From: Olsenella uli
Lineage (GTDB): Bacteria > Actinomycetota > Coriobacteriia > Coriobacteriales > Atopobiaceae
Assembly (NCBI RefSeq): GCF_016900775.1
Contig: NZ_JACJKN010000001.1
Location: forward strand, 277,542-341,541
Length of the DNA stretch: 64,000 nucleotides
Direction of reading: 5' to 3'
Of this stretch, positions 1 to 7,164 are shown piece by piece. Both the position numbers and the translations under genes were made by a program. The notes under the pieces were generated by a model. That model worked only from the letters and a program-made list of their open reading frames with translations, was not told the DNA's origin and did not search any database. The number at the start of each line of letters is the position of its first letter. The first letter of the stretch is position 1.

Positions 1-1
1 C

Positions 2-241
2 CTCGCCGAGCGCCAGGGCGAGTTTGAGCGGTTGCTCTCGGTGAAGACCGCCCAGGTGCGCCTCTCCGTGAGAATCGTCTGCCTGCTGCCCGCGATCATG
101 GTGGGTGCGCTGACGCTGCTCTCCCCGGACTTCCAGAGGGGCCTTCTCACCCCGGCGGGCATCGGGTGCGTCTGTGCCGCGGCGGCGCTCGACGGGCTCG
201 CGCTGGCAATCATCCGCCGGATGATGCGGGAGGTGATGTGA
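2..241 (+). CDS. tadB: TadB, C-terminal part (type II secretion F-domain protein of Tad pilus), cut by window edge
   Basis: An open frame runs from the first bases of the window to a TGA at 239-241, giving 79 residues of a C-terminus. The part seen has two hydrophobic segments (about residues 18-36 and 46-61) ending in a short basic tail, the usual end of TadB proteins. Its stop overlaps the start of the TadC gene by one base (TGATG), as expected for the tadB-tadC pair that forms the inner-membrane platform for Flp pilus assembly and export. Only the tail is visible, so the assignment leans on the tadC/flp genes that follow. The true start lies outside the window. Confidence 0.7.
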   Translation, partial: LAERQGEFERLLSVKTAQVRLSVRIVCLLPAIMVGALTLLSPDFQRGLLTPAGIGCVCAAAALDGLALAIIRRMMREVM

Positions 242-882
242 TGTCCCCCGAGGACCTCGGCGCCCCCCTGGCCGCCTTCGTGCTCTGCGGTGCCGCCGCG
301 CTCGCGCTCCCGGACGCGCCCGCGCCGCGGCGGGGGCGGCAGGCGCCTCGGCTGCTCGCATGGGCGAGCGATCTTGTGGGCTCGATGCCTCCCGTGCGCC
401 GGGCCCGCCTGGCCGGCGCGGCCGCGAGGAGGAGGGCGGAGTGCCTCTCCGAGCTGCCTGTCCTTCTCGACGTGGTGACGCTTGGCCTCTCGGCCGGGCT
501 CTCCTTCGACTCGTCGCTGGGGCTGTACTGCGAGCGGTGTGAGAACGAGCTCGCCCGCTCGCTCGAGGAGGCGATGCTCGGCTGGCACATCGGGGTGAGC
601 GGGAGGGAGGAGGCGCTGCTCTCGCTCGCGGAGAGGCTCGACCTCGCCCCGCTCAGGCGCTTTGCGACGGTCGTGGGGGAGTCGCTCGCCTTCGGGACGC
701 CGCTCGCCGGGGCCCTCGAGCGGCAGGCGCAGGCGATGCGCGACGAGCAGCGCTCGCAGGTGGAGGAGGAGATAGAGAAGGTTCCGGTGAAGATGCTCGT
801 CCCGCTGGGGACGCTCATCGTCCCCGCGATGTTCCTGGCGATTCTGGGCCCGCTGCTCGGGTCCGCAACGGTTGTCGGCTAG
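241..882 (+). CDS. tadC: TadC-like type II secretion system F family protein
   Basis: 213 residues. An N-terminal hydrophobic helix, a basic stretch, then a T2SSF-type region with the pattern ELPVLLDVVTLGLSAGLSF and a long amphipathic part (residues about 75-185). It ends in a hydrophobic segment (MLVPLGTLIVPAMFLAILGPLL) typical of TadC. TadC works with TadB as the membrane platform of the Tad/Flp pilus machine powered by the TadA ATPase. Start chosen at ATG 241, which overlaps the tadB stop by one base. An in-frame upstream start at 166 would lie wholly inside tadB and is unlikely. It is followed 31 bp later by the Flp pilin gene. Confidence 0.85.
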   Translation: MSPEDLGAPLAAFVLCGAAALALPDAPAPRRGRQAPRLLAWASDLVGSMPPVRRARLAGAAARRRAECLSELPVLLDVVTLGLSAGLSFDSSLGLYCERCENELARSLEEAMLGWHIGVSGREEALLSLAERLDLAPLRRFATVVGESLAFGTPLAGALERQAQAMRDEQRSQVEEEIEKVPVKMLVPLGTLIVPAMFLAILGPLLGSATVVG

Positions 883-913
883 GGCGAAGGCCCGTTCGAG
901 AGAGGAGAAGGAC

Positions 914-1111
914 ATGGCTGAGAAGGCGCTCATGAGAGGCGTTGCCACCCGCGTGCGCGCGCTCGCGCGCGACGAGGAGGGCCAGGGGACGACCGAGTAC
1001 GCGATCCTGGTGGGGGTGCTCGTCGTTTTGGCCATCGTTGCGATCATCGCGTTCAGGGACCGGGTGGCGGAGCTGTGGGACGCCATCGCAAACGGCATCA
1101 ACTCGCTGTGA
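914..1111 (+). CDS. flp: Flp-type pilin
   Basis: 65 residues. A basic leader is followed by the class III prepilin motif EG|QGTTEYAILVG, with Glu at +5 and Tyr at +6 after the predicted cleavage, then a hydrophobic helix (LVVLAIVAIIAF) and a short tail. This is the standard architecture of Flp/Fap major pilins, cut by TadV/CpaA-type peptidases and assembled by the Tad machine. Start at ATG 914 is supported by a GGAGAAGGA ribosome site just upstream; a TTG at 872 would overlap tadC. Directly downstream of tadC and translationally coupled (GTGA) to the next gene. Confidence 0.9.
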   Translation: MAEKALMRGVATRVRALARDEEGQGTTEYAILVGVLVVLAIVAIIAFRDRVAELWDAIANGINSL

Positions 1112-1539
1112 GGAGCCTTCGTCTCGGCGAGGCCCTCGCCCTCGTCGCCTTTGCGTGCGTGCTGGTGGCGACGGCCCTGCTGTGGGGAGGGGCGGGCGGC
1201 CCGTCGGGAAAGGGCGACGCCGTGGGCGTGGGCGCCCCGGGGGTCGACGAGGGGGCGTCGGGCATGGGGGCGGCCGTCCCGGCAGGGGCCGAGGTGACGG
1301 AATACGAGAGCGGTCGGTCGGTCGTGGACGAGGGCGCGGGCGTGCTGGAGAGGTATGAGGCGCGCGGCGACTGCGTCCTCGCCCACGCCGGGTACATCGA
1401 TCTTTCGGGGAGGGCGTGGGCATGCGTCGTGCGCGGAGGGGGATGGGTGGAGATATGCGTGGTTCGCGAGGGGCCCTCCGGAGGGTGCTCGGTCACCTCG
1501 TGGCACATGGACGCGGGCGACGTCGCGGGCGGGACGTGA
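1108..1539 (+). CDS. Hypothetical membrane-anchored protein in Tad operon
   Basis: 143 residues, no family recognised. GTG start inside the GTGA overlap with the pilin stop. One N-terminal hydrophobic helix (about residues 8-26), then a glycine-rich, acidic low-complexity stretch (about 27-70), and a C-terminal part with three cysteines. This suggests a small extracytoplasmic protein anchored by its signal helix. Its position between two pseudopilin genes, with overlaps on both sides, implies a role in the pilus system (assembly or minor component). That is inference from context only. Confidence 0.6.
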   Translation: MRSLRLGEALALVAFACVLVATALLWGGAGGPSGKGDAVGVGAPGVDEGASGMGAAVPAGAEVTEYESGRSVVDEGAGVLERYEARGDCVLAHAGYIDLSGRAWACVVRGGGWVEICVVREGPSGGCSVTSWHMDAGDVAGGT

Positions 1540-1736
1540 TGGGGCCTGGTCGCTCGGGTCAGTCGACCCTCGAGTACCTGCTCGTCCTTCTCGGCTTCAT
1601 GGCGATGATCGCCGCCCTCGCGCTCGTCTGGCACGCGGCGCGCGACGGGAGGCTGCTCGCGCTTGCCACGGGCGCGGCGTCACACGGCTCGGGGCAGGGG
1701 GCCGCGGCGCTCCTCAAAGACGTGGCGGCGTTCTGA
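1539..1736 (+). CDS. Small Flp/TadE-like pseudopilin
   Basis: 65 residues. SG|QSTLEYLLVLLGF prepilin-type motif at about residues 7-19, with Glu at +5 and Tyr at +6 after the predicted Gly cleavage, followed by a hydrophobic helix and a short hydrophilic tail. ATG 1539 overlaps the preceding stop by one base (TGATG). Longer in-frame starts upstream would lie inside the previous gene. The length and motif match a second Flp-like subunit or a truncated TadE. It shares its processing motif with the three other pilin-like proteins here, so one prepilin peptidase could mature all of them. Confidence 0.75.
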   Translation: MGPGRSGQSTLEYLLVLLGFMAMIAALALVWHAARDGRLLALATGAASHGSGQGAAALLKDVAAF

Positions 1737-1737
1737 G

Positions 1738-2211
1738 ATGGGCGCGGCGTTCTCAAGGAGCGGCCAGTCGACCGTCGAGGCGGCCCTGCTCATTCCCGTG
1801 GTGCTCACGATCGTCGCGCTGCTCGTGCAGCCGGCGTGCGTTCTCTACACGAGGTCGGTGATGGCGGCGACCGCCCACGAGCTCGCCCGCGTGGTCGCGA
1901 CGGGCCGGGGGTCTGCCGAGGACGTGCGCTCGTACGCCCTGAGGAGGCTTGCGGCCGTCCCCGAGGTGCCGATGTTCCATGAGGGCGGGCCCGACGCCTG
2001 GGAGGTAAGCGCCGAGGGACCAGATGACGCGGGGCGCGTGAGCGTGTCGATCGAGGGGCGCGTGCGGCCCCTGCCGCTCCTGGGCGCGATCGTCTCCGCC
2101 CTGGGGACGGCGGAGGGGGATGTGGTGCTCGTGCGGGTGGAGGCGGACTGCGACCTGCGCGCGAGCTGGATTGGGGGAAGCTATGGCGAATGGGTTGGCA
2201 TCTGGGGATGA
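1738..2211 (+). CDS. TadE-like pseudopilin
   Basis: 157 residues. A short leader, then SG|QSTVEAALLIPVVLTIV, the TadE signature (Glu at +5 of a hydrophobic helix), and a globular domain of about 120 residues with one cysteine. TadE/TadF proteins are minor pseudopilins needed for Flp pilus assembly. ATG 1738 lies one base after the previous stop. The 3' end overlaps the next gene by 29 bases. Nothing shows truncation. Confidence 0.8.
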   Translation: MGAAFSRSGQSTVEAALLIPVVLTIVALLVQPACVLYTRSVMAATAHELARVVATGRGSAEDVRSYALRRLAAVPEVPMFHEGGPDAWEVSAEGPDDAGRVSVSIEGRVRPLPLLGAIVSALGTAEGDVVLVRVEADCDLRASWIGGSYGEWVGIWG

Positions 2212-4243
2212 GCTGCGCCCGCGCGGCGCGACCGTCCTCTCGCTCTTCAGGGACGACGAAGGCGGCTTCACGACCGTCGCGGTCGCCGTCGCCCTCGTCC
2301 TGAGCCTCTCACTCGTGTTCAGCGCCGCTGGCGCGACGTGGGTGGCGGGCCGCTCCTCCGAGGTGCAGCGCGTCGCGGACGCCTGCGCCCTTGCGGGGGA
2401 GAATGCGGTGGCGGGCTTCTCGACGGTGGTCCAGGTGGTCGACGCGTGCGTGCTCAGCATGGGCCTCACGGGCGTCATCGTGCTCGGCGCGGGGCTCGTG
2501 GTCTCGTGCGTGCCCGGGCTCTCCGCCATCGGGGCCGAGGTCACGTCGGCGGGCGGCAGGATACTGGAGGCGCGCAGGTCGTTCGCGTCGAGCGCGGGGG
2601 AGGGGATCGAGCGGCTCGAGGCGACGCTGCCGCTGCTCATCGTGGCCAACTCGGCATCGTGCGTCGAGGCGAACGAGGCCGGCGGCGTCTCGTACGTGGG
2701 ATGCGCGATTCCGTTTCCCACGGAGTCGCGGTCTGACTTCTCGGCCCTCGAGGCCGACGTCGACGAGACTGGGCTGCTCGAGCTCTCCGATCAGATGCAG
2801 GGCGTCTCCGACGAGGTCGACGAGGCGCAGCGTCGCGCCGATGCGGCCCGGGAGCGGGCGTGGCAGGCGGACTGCGTCACCGAGCCGTACTGCCTGCGGG
2901 AGCGGGCCGCCTCGCTTGCGGGACTCGGCGCGGGCGAGAACCCCGACTACCCGACGGTCGACGGGTGGACCTTCGGGGTCCCGCTCCTGCGCGCTCGCGC
3001 CTATTACGCCGCGCGGCTGGCGTCGGCCCACGTCGGCGGCTCGAGCGCGGAGGAGATCACGGACTCGGCCTGCCGCCGCGCGTTCTACGAGTACGCGCTC
3101 GAGGAGGTGCGGTCCGGCTCCTATGAGGAGTATGGCGACGGGACGGTGGGCGTCGACCTGCCAAGCCTACCGAGGAATGCCGACCAGACGCGCGGGACCA
3201 GGCTCTACACCGATCCCGCCTGGCCGTGCACCGTGGAGGAGGGCGCGCGCACGCTGCATTCCTCGACGCTCTGCCCCGGCGCCACGGGCGCACGCTCCGG
3301 GAACGCCTCTCTTGCGGATGCCGAGGCGGGTGCGGTGGCCACATGCGATGAGTGCCGGATGGACATCGGGGACATGGGGCGCGTCGCCTCGGCGTCGACC
3401 TCCATCGCCAACGGGTTCGAGCATCACTGGCGCATCATCGTCGAGGCCTCGTGGGACTATGAGGCGGCGCGCTGGGACGAGGCCGAGGCGCAGGCGCGGC
3501 TGAGGGACCTCGCCGAGCAGGGGGAGGGTGCCTTCGAGCAGGCCCTCGAGGAGCTCTCCGTCTCGCGCCCCTCGCTCTGTCCGCCCGGGGCGTGGGGGTG
3601 CGTCGCCGTGGTGGCGCGCTCGGGCTCGACCGTCCCCTCGGAGCTGACCGCGTCGTTTCTCTCGGCGACGGAGCTGCCCGACGGCGTTGCGGTCTCGGCG
3701 GCGACGCTCGCGCCGGATGAGGCCACGGCGGAGAACAACGTGCTCTCGAGCTTCTTTGACGCCCTTGGGGCGGGGGACTCCGCCCTCGGCGGCGCGCTTG
3801 ACGGGGTGATGGGGCTCTGGGGGGACCTGCTCGTCGGCTATGGCTCGGCATATCAGAGCGTGGGGGACGCGGGCGCGGAGTTTCTCGACGGCCTTGACGG
3901 GGTTCTCGGCGGGAGCGTGGGGGCATGGCTGCGGGAGCGCCTCGAGCAGGTGCTGCGCGCGGCGGGCTTCGAGCCCGTTGACATGCGCCTGAGAAAGCCG
4001 GTGCTCACCAACACGCAGGACGTGCTCGACCAGGCGGGCCTCGAGAGCCTCTCGACGGTGCGCTCGCTCGTCAACGCCCTGCCCGATTCCGGCTCCGCCT
4101 TCGACCTCGCCCGCGCGGCGGGCCTCTGGCTCGTGGACGAGGTGGGCGGGGACAGGTTCACCGTGGCGGAGATTCCCGTCCCGGGGACCGACCTCTCCAT
4201 TCCGCTCACCATCAATCTCTCGGAGCTGGGAGGCGGGTCATGA
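2183..4243 (+). CDS. Large TadG-like secreted/anchored protein
   Basis: 686 residues. The N-terminal segment contains GGFTTVAVAVALVLSLSLVF followed by EVQRVADACALAGENA, which matches the start of TadG-type proteins (one helix, then the RVAD-ALAG pattern). The rest is a long extracytoplasmic region with several spaced cysteines (about residues 180-450), probably disulphide-bonded, then a hydrophilic C-terminus without cell-wall sorting motif. It may be the pilus tip or anchoring component; this is inference. ATG 2183 has GGGGGAAG close upstream and overlaps the previous gene by 29 bases. The end overlaps the next gene by 4 bases (ATGA). Confidence 0.7.
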   Translation: MANGLASGDELRPRGATVLSLFRDDEGGFTTVAVAVALVLSLSLVFSAAGATWVAGRSSEVQRVADACALAGENAVAGFSTVVQVVDACVLSMGLTGVIVLGAGLVVSCVPGLSAIGAEVTSAGGRILEARRSFASSAGEGIERLEATLPLLIVANSASCVEANEAGGVSYVGCAIPFPTESRSDFSALEADVDETGLLELSDQMQGVSDEVDEAQRRADAARERAWQADCVTEPYCLRERAASLAGLGAGENPDYPTVDGWTFGVPLLRARAYYAARLASAHVGGSSAEEITDSACRRAFYEYALEEVRSGSYEEYGDGTVGVDLPSLPRNADQTRGTRLYTDPAWPCTVEEGARTLHSSTLCPGATGARSGNASLADAEAGAVATCDECRMDIGDMGRVASASTSIANGFEHHWRIIVEASWDYEAARWDEAEAQARLRDLAEQGEGAFEQALEELSVSRPSLCPPGAWGCVAVVARSGSTVPSELTASFLSATELPDGVAVSAATLAPDEATAENNVLSSFFDALGAGDSALGGALDGVMGLWGDLLVGYGSAYQSVGDAGAEFLDGLDGVLGGSVGAWLRERLEQVLRAAGFEPVDMRLRKPVLTNTQDVLDQAGLESLSTVRSLVNALPDSGSAFDLARAAGLWLVDEVGGDRFTVAEIPVPGTDLSIPLTINLSELGGGS

Positions 4244-4719
4244 GGCCCGAGGGGGCCCGCGCGGGCGCGGGGGAGGGCGGCCAGATGACCGTGGAGCTTG
4301 CGGTCATGGTGCCCGTGACCATCGTCGTGGCGCTGATCGTGCTCAACCTCATGTGGTTTGTCGAGGCATGCGCCGCGTTCGACCAGGCCGCGCTCGACGC
4401 CGTCGTGGCTCATGGGATCTCTCCCGCGGGCGAGCAGACGCAGGCGGCGGCCGTCGCGCAGGTCGAGTCCGCGCTCGAGCAGGCGCTCGGAAGGGAGGGC
4501 GCCTGCGAGGTCGAGGTGAGCGCCCAGGCGGTCTCCGGCGGGGACGAGCCCACGTCCCTCGCCATCTCGCCGCTGCTCACGCGCTACACCTGCACGCTGA
4601 TCTATCGCCCGTGGCCCCGGCTGCTGAGGATGCCTGGGGTGACGTACGAGGCCCCTCTTGCCCTTCGGCACGATCGCGAGCTCGTGGTCGACCGCTACCG
4701 GCCCGGCGTGGTGGTCTGA
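4240..4719 (+). CDS. TadE/TadF-like pseudopilin
   Basis: 159 residues. The motif GG|QMTVELAVMVPVTIVVAL at about residues 13-31 is the TadE type prepilin-like helix with Glu at +5. A soluble domain with two cysteines follows. ATG 4240 overlaps the TadG-like stop (ATGA). This is the fourth protein of the operon with the G|Q-x-[TS]-x-E processing motif. The stop overlaps the start of the DUF192 gene, so that gene is probably co-transcribed with the pilus operon. Confidence 0.78.
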   Translation: MRPEGARAGAGEGGQMTVELAVMVPVTIVVALIVLNLMWFVEACAAFDQAALDAVVAHGISPAGEQTQAAAVAQVESALEQALGREGACEVEVSAQAVSGGDEPTSLAISPLLTRYTCTLIYRPWPRLLRMPGVTYEAPLALRHDRELVVDRYRPGVVV

Positions 4720-5075
4720 TGGGCGTCGTGAGGGTGTGCTCCGACGAGCGACCGTGGCTTCGCCACGAGCTCAGGGTGCTCTCAACGTGGGCGGAGCGGC
4801 TGCGCGGGCTGCTCGGGACGGGCGAGGACGCCATGCCGGTCCTGCTCCTGAGATGCGGGTCCGTCCACACGCTCGGCATGCGCTATGCGCTCGACGTGGC
4901 GTTCGTGGGGGAGCGCGGCGAGGTCCTCGAGGTCCGACGCGGGGTGGCTCCGGGGACGTTCCTCTCGCACCCCGCGGCGGAGTGCACGGTCGAGCGGCCG
5001 GCGGGCGAGGGGGAGTGGATCGAGGAGGGGGAGCACCTGTGGGTCGTCTCGCTCGCCGTCTCCCCCGCCATGTGA
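4719..5075 (+). CDS. DUF192 family protein
   Basis: 118 residues. The conserved DUF192 core is visible: RCGSVHTLGMRYALDVAFV, then GEVLEVRRGVAPGT. DUF192 proteins are small beta-rich proteins of unknown biochemical role, often secreted; this copy lacks a signal peptide. ATG 4719 overlaps the stop of the last pseudopilin by one base, so it is translationally coupled to the Tad operon. DUF192 genes next to Tad pilus genes suggest an accessory role, which is not established. A strong AAGGAGGA site after it starts the next gene. Confidence 0.75.
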   Translation: MGVVRVCSDERPWLRHELRVLSTWAERLRGLLGTGEDAMPVLLLRCGSVHTLGMRYALDVAFVGERGEVLEVRRGVAPGTFLSHPAAECTVERPAGEGEWIEEGEHLWVVSLAVSPAM

Positions 5076-5088
5076 CGAAGGAGGAGAG

Positions 5089-5625
5089 ATGGGGATGACC
5101 AGAAGCGCGCGAGGGAGCTACAAGACCAAGCGGTGCCCTCGCTGCGGGGCGGAGCTCTATGCGGACATGGGCATCTGCTACGGGTGCCTCTATGACTTCA
5201 TGCGGGACGTGGGGCGCCCGGCCCCCGTGCTCCCGTCTTCGGCTCCCGCAGCGTCTGCGCCCGACGTGCGGGAGGGCGACACGGAGGACCTCTCGGCCGC
5301 CACGGCGCTTGCCCGGCGGAGGGGGGATGAGGTCGGGATCGTCGTCCGTACGGCGTCGGTCGACCTCTGGGCGCCCGTGCCCGAGGGAGGCGTCCGCGTG
5401 GGGAGGGACCCGTCGAACGACGTGGTCCTCCACTCGCTCGCCGTCTCGCGGCGCCACCTGAGCATGGTACCGACCCCGGACGGCATGGAGGTCGAGGACC
5501 TGGGCTCGAAGAACCCCGCCACCTATCGGGGGAGGGACGTGGCCGCACGCGTCATCGTGCCCTATGGCGACGAGATAGACCTCTGCGGGTGCCGCCTCGT
5601 CATGACCGGCCCCGAGGCCTCGTAG
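5089..5625 (+). CDS. Zinc-ribbon and FHA domain protein
   Basis: 178 residues. N-terminus (about 10-35) holds two CxxC pairs (CPRCGAELY and CYGC), a rubredoxin-like zinc ribbon. A linker rich in Ala/Pro/Ser follows, then an FHA domain at about 90-170 with GRDPSNDVVL, SRRHL and the D-LGSKNPATYRG loop, where the usual Asn-Gly turn is replaced by Pro-Ala. FHA domains bind phosphothreonine, so this may be a phospho-dependent adaptor. ATG 5089 is preceded by AAGGAGGA. It follows DUF192 by 13 bases, probably in the same transcript as the pilus genes. Confidence 0.78.
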   Translation: MGMTRSARGSYKTKRCPRCGAELYADMGICYGCLYDFMRDVGRPAPVLPSSAPAASAPDVREGDTEDLSAATALARRRGDEVGIVVRTASVDLWAPVPEGGVRVGRDPSNDVVLHSLAVSRRHLSMVPTPDGMEVEDLGSKNPATYRGRDVAARVIVPYGDEIDLCGCRLVMTGPEAS

Positions 5626-5628
5626 GGC

Positions 5629-6210
5629 ATGGTGCTCGAGGCGCCGTGGCAAGGCGATGCGGCGCAGAGGAGGGTCGACCTCGAGCGAGTCCGCGGCAAG
5701 TCGTGCCGGGCGCTCGTGAGAGGGGCCGTGGGCGAGGCGGCCGCAGAGGCGATTTACGAGGGGATCGTGCGCATGCTCCGCCATCGAAGCGGCACGCCCT
5801 ACGAGGACCTCTACGTCTATGACATGCGGGACGGTTCGCTCATTGGCAGCGTCGTGAACGCGCGGGCGCCCAAGCGCGTCGAGCTCACAGAGGGGCTGGC
5901 GACGTCGATCTCATCTGCCGTGGAGGGCGGGGCTGCGATCGCCATCGTCCACAATCACCCCGATAGCATGCCGCCGTCCGCCGCGGACATAAAAAGCCTC
6001 GTCGCACACCGCGCTCGCCGTGGCGTCATCGCATGTCACGACGGGAGCCTGTACGTCTTCCGGGTCGTTGGCGACCCGGCGCCCGGGTATACTGTCGATG
6101 ACGACACAATCCGGCTGCTCTCACAGCTGCGTGGTGGGAGCGAGTTCGACTTGCTTAGGGGCTACGAGGAGAGTCTGGGGGTGCGAGTTGAGCATCTACG
6201 CTGTCGTTAA
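5629..6210 (+). CDS. RadC-like JAB/MPN (JAMM) domain protein
   Basis: 193 residues. The metal-binding signature VHNHPDSMPPSAADI is present near residues 105-119 (His-x-His ... Ser-x-x-Asp). An upstream region with RVELTEG could supply the acidic residue of a JAMM metalloprotease or RadC-like fold. It lacks the N-terminal helix-hairpin-helix of true RadC. The spacing between HxH and the Ser is one residue shorter than in RadC, as in JAB proteins of phage and toxin systems. ATG 5629 lies three bases after the FHA gene. A small acidic protein overlaps its 3' end. Substrate unknown. Confidence 0.7.
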   Translation: MVLEAPWQGDAAQRRVDLERVRGKSCRALVRGAVGEAAAEAIYEGIVRMLRHRSGTPYEDLYVYDMRDGSLIGSVVNARAPKRVELTEGLATSISSAVEGGAAIAIVHNHPDSMPPSAADIKSLVAHRARRGVIACHDGSLYVFRVVGDPAPGYTVDDDTIRLLSQLRGGSEFDLLRGYEESLGVRVEHLRCR

Positions 6211-6439
6211 GCACAGGTTCCATGAGCTATACCGAGGGGATGATGATCGAAACGAGTATTCCGAGATTCTCGCAAAGATGTCGCCGGAGGACCAAGAGCT
6301 CTGGCGGATGGAGGCCGAGTTCGAATTTTCCTACCGTGCCGGTCGAGGTGACCAGCCCGGCTATGCGGGGGACGCCGAGCGCGCCATCATGGAGCGCTTC
6401 GCTAAGGAGGAGGCCGCGAGGGCCGGAAGGGCGGCGTAG
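6188..6439 (+). CDS. Hypothetical small protein overlapping the JAMM gene
   Basis: 83 residues if started at TTG 6188, which has GGGGG about eight bases upstream. The start is uncertain. Highly charged and helical, with FHELYRGDDDR near the N-terminus and an acidic middle; no cysteine or membrane segment. It overlaps the end of the JAMM gene by 23 bases, so the two are probably translated together. This could be a partner or regulator of the JAMM protein. No family recognised. A degenerate copy of the dispersed GAGAAGRAC motif follows directly after the stop. Confidence 0.5.
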   Translation: MSIYAVVKHRFHELYRGDDDRNEYSEILAKMSPEDQELWRMEAEFEFSYRAGRGDQPGYAGDAERAIMERFAKEEAARAGRAA

Positions 6440-6491
6440 CCCGTCCTTCTCGTCATCCCTTCTCGTCCGCGCAGGATTCCGAAAAAAGTCT

Positions 6492-6519
6492 TTGACATGC
6501 CGGGCGAGTTTGGTATAGT
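6492..6519 (+). promoter_or_regulatory. Promoter of tRNA-Phe
   Basis: TTGACA at 6492-6497 and TATAGT at 6514-6519 with a 16-base spacer, the best sigma70-type match in the window. The transcription start would fall about 6525, ten bases before the tRNA. Confidence 0.75.
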
Positions 6520-6535
6520 AATTCCCGCACCAAAT

Positions 6536-6611
6536 GGCTGGGTAGCTCAGTTGGTAGAGCAGGGGACTGAAAATCCCCGTGTCAGGGGTTCGACTCCCTT
6601 CCCCGCCACCA
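6536..6611 (+). tRNA. tRNA-Phe (anticodon GAA)
   Basis: 76 bases with encoded CCA end. D stem GCTC/GAGC, anticodon stem GGGGA/TCCCC around loop CTGAAAA (anticodon GAA, so phenylalanine), T stem AGGGG/CCCTT with TTCGACT loop. The acceptor stem GGCTGGG pairs with CCCCGCC except at the fourth pair, where T faces C. This is odd for a presumably only copy and is listed as a finding. It is flanked by a strong promoter and a hairpin terminator, so it is a stand-alone transcription unit. Confidence 0.93.
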
Positions 6612-6619
6612 GAACTTTC

Positions 6620-6654
6620 GCAGGTCGGAGGCCATGTGTCTCCGACCTGCTTTG
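6620..6654 (+). terminator. Hairpin terminator after tRNA-Phe
   Basis: Perfect 11-base arms GCAGGTCGGAG / CTCCGACCTGC around a 9-base loop, followed by TTT. It lies nine bases after the tRNA. Confidence 0.75.
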
Positions 6655-6701
6655 CTATCGCGACCTCAGGCCCGCCTGCCTGCCGGAACCGGCGGGGGCA
6701 C

Positions 6702-7046
6702 CTAGTAGCGCACCTCGAACTCGGTCTCCTCCGGGACGAGGGGGATGTCCTCCCGCTCCTCGACCGTGTAGCTGATGGGATAGTGCCGGTACGCCTCGAG
6801 CATGCGTGAGAAGAACGCGCCCACATGCGCGGCGGACCCCTGGATCTCCGCCGTGACCGAGCCGTCGCGCTCGTTTCTCACCCAGCCCGTGAGGGAGAGC
6901 TCGCGGGCCACGCCCATCGAGGTCCAGCGGAAGCCCACGCCCTGCACCTGCCCCACGAAGCGCAGGCGGAGCCTGCGGGCGTCCTGCGGAAGCGGGGCTG
7001 CCGGGGCCTTCTCGGTCTGCGCCTGCCTGCGCCTGAAGTTGAACAT
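6702..7046 (-). CDS. acyP: Acylphosphatase
   Basis: 114 residues. The core RFVGQVQGVGFRWTSMG carries the family's catalytic Arg and phosphate loop (GxVQGVGFR). A following GWVRNERDGSVTAEIQG provides the catalytic Asn. The enzyme hydrolyses carboxyl-phosphate bonds such as acetyl-phosphate or 1,3-bisphosphoglycerate. Compared with about 90-95 residues in typical AcyP, it has a basic N-terminal extension of about 25 residues. Single gene, divergent from the tannase-like gene, convergent with the tRNA unit. Confidence 0.9.
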   Translation of the reverse strand: MFNFRRRQAQTEKAPAAPLPQDARRLRLRFVGQVQGVGFRWTSMGVARELSLTGWVRNERDGSVTAEIQGSAAHVGAFFSRMLEAYRHYPISYTVEEREDIPLVPEETEFEVRY

Positions 7047-7119
7047 GACGCCTCCCTGCCGTGGCTGTCCTGAATTGGTGTTCGCCGCGTCGCGCGGCCG
7101 TTCTGTCCGGGCCGTTGCT

Positions 7120-7125
7120 TACAAT
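7120..7125 (+). promoter_or_regulatory. -10 element (TACAAT) before tannase-like gene
   Basis: TACAAT 40 bases before the ATG at 7165. No convincing -35 box at the right distance. It fits the pattern of TANNAT boxes about 30-50 bases before several genes here. Confidence 0.35.
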
Positions 7126-7164
7126 AGTAGCCGCGAACGAACGCCCGCGCACAAGGGAGGAACG

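Noticed and set aside
5629..6210. Calling the JAMM gene radC
   Set aside because: The helix-hairpin-helix domain of RadC is missing and the HxH-Ser spacing is one residue shorter.
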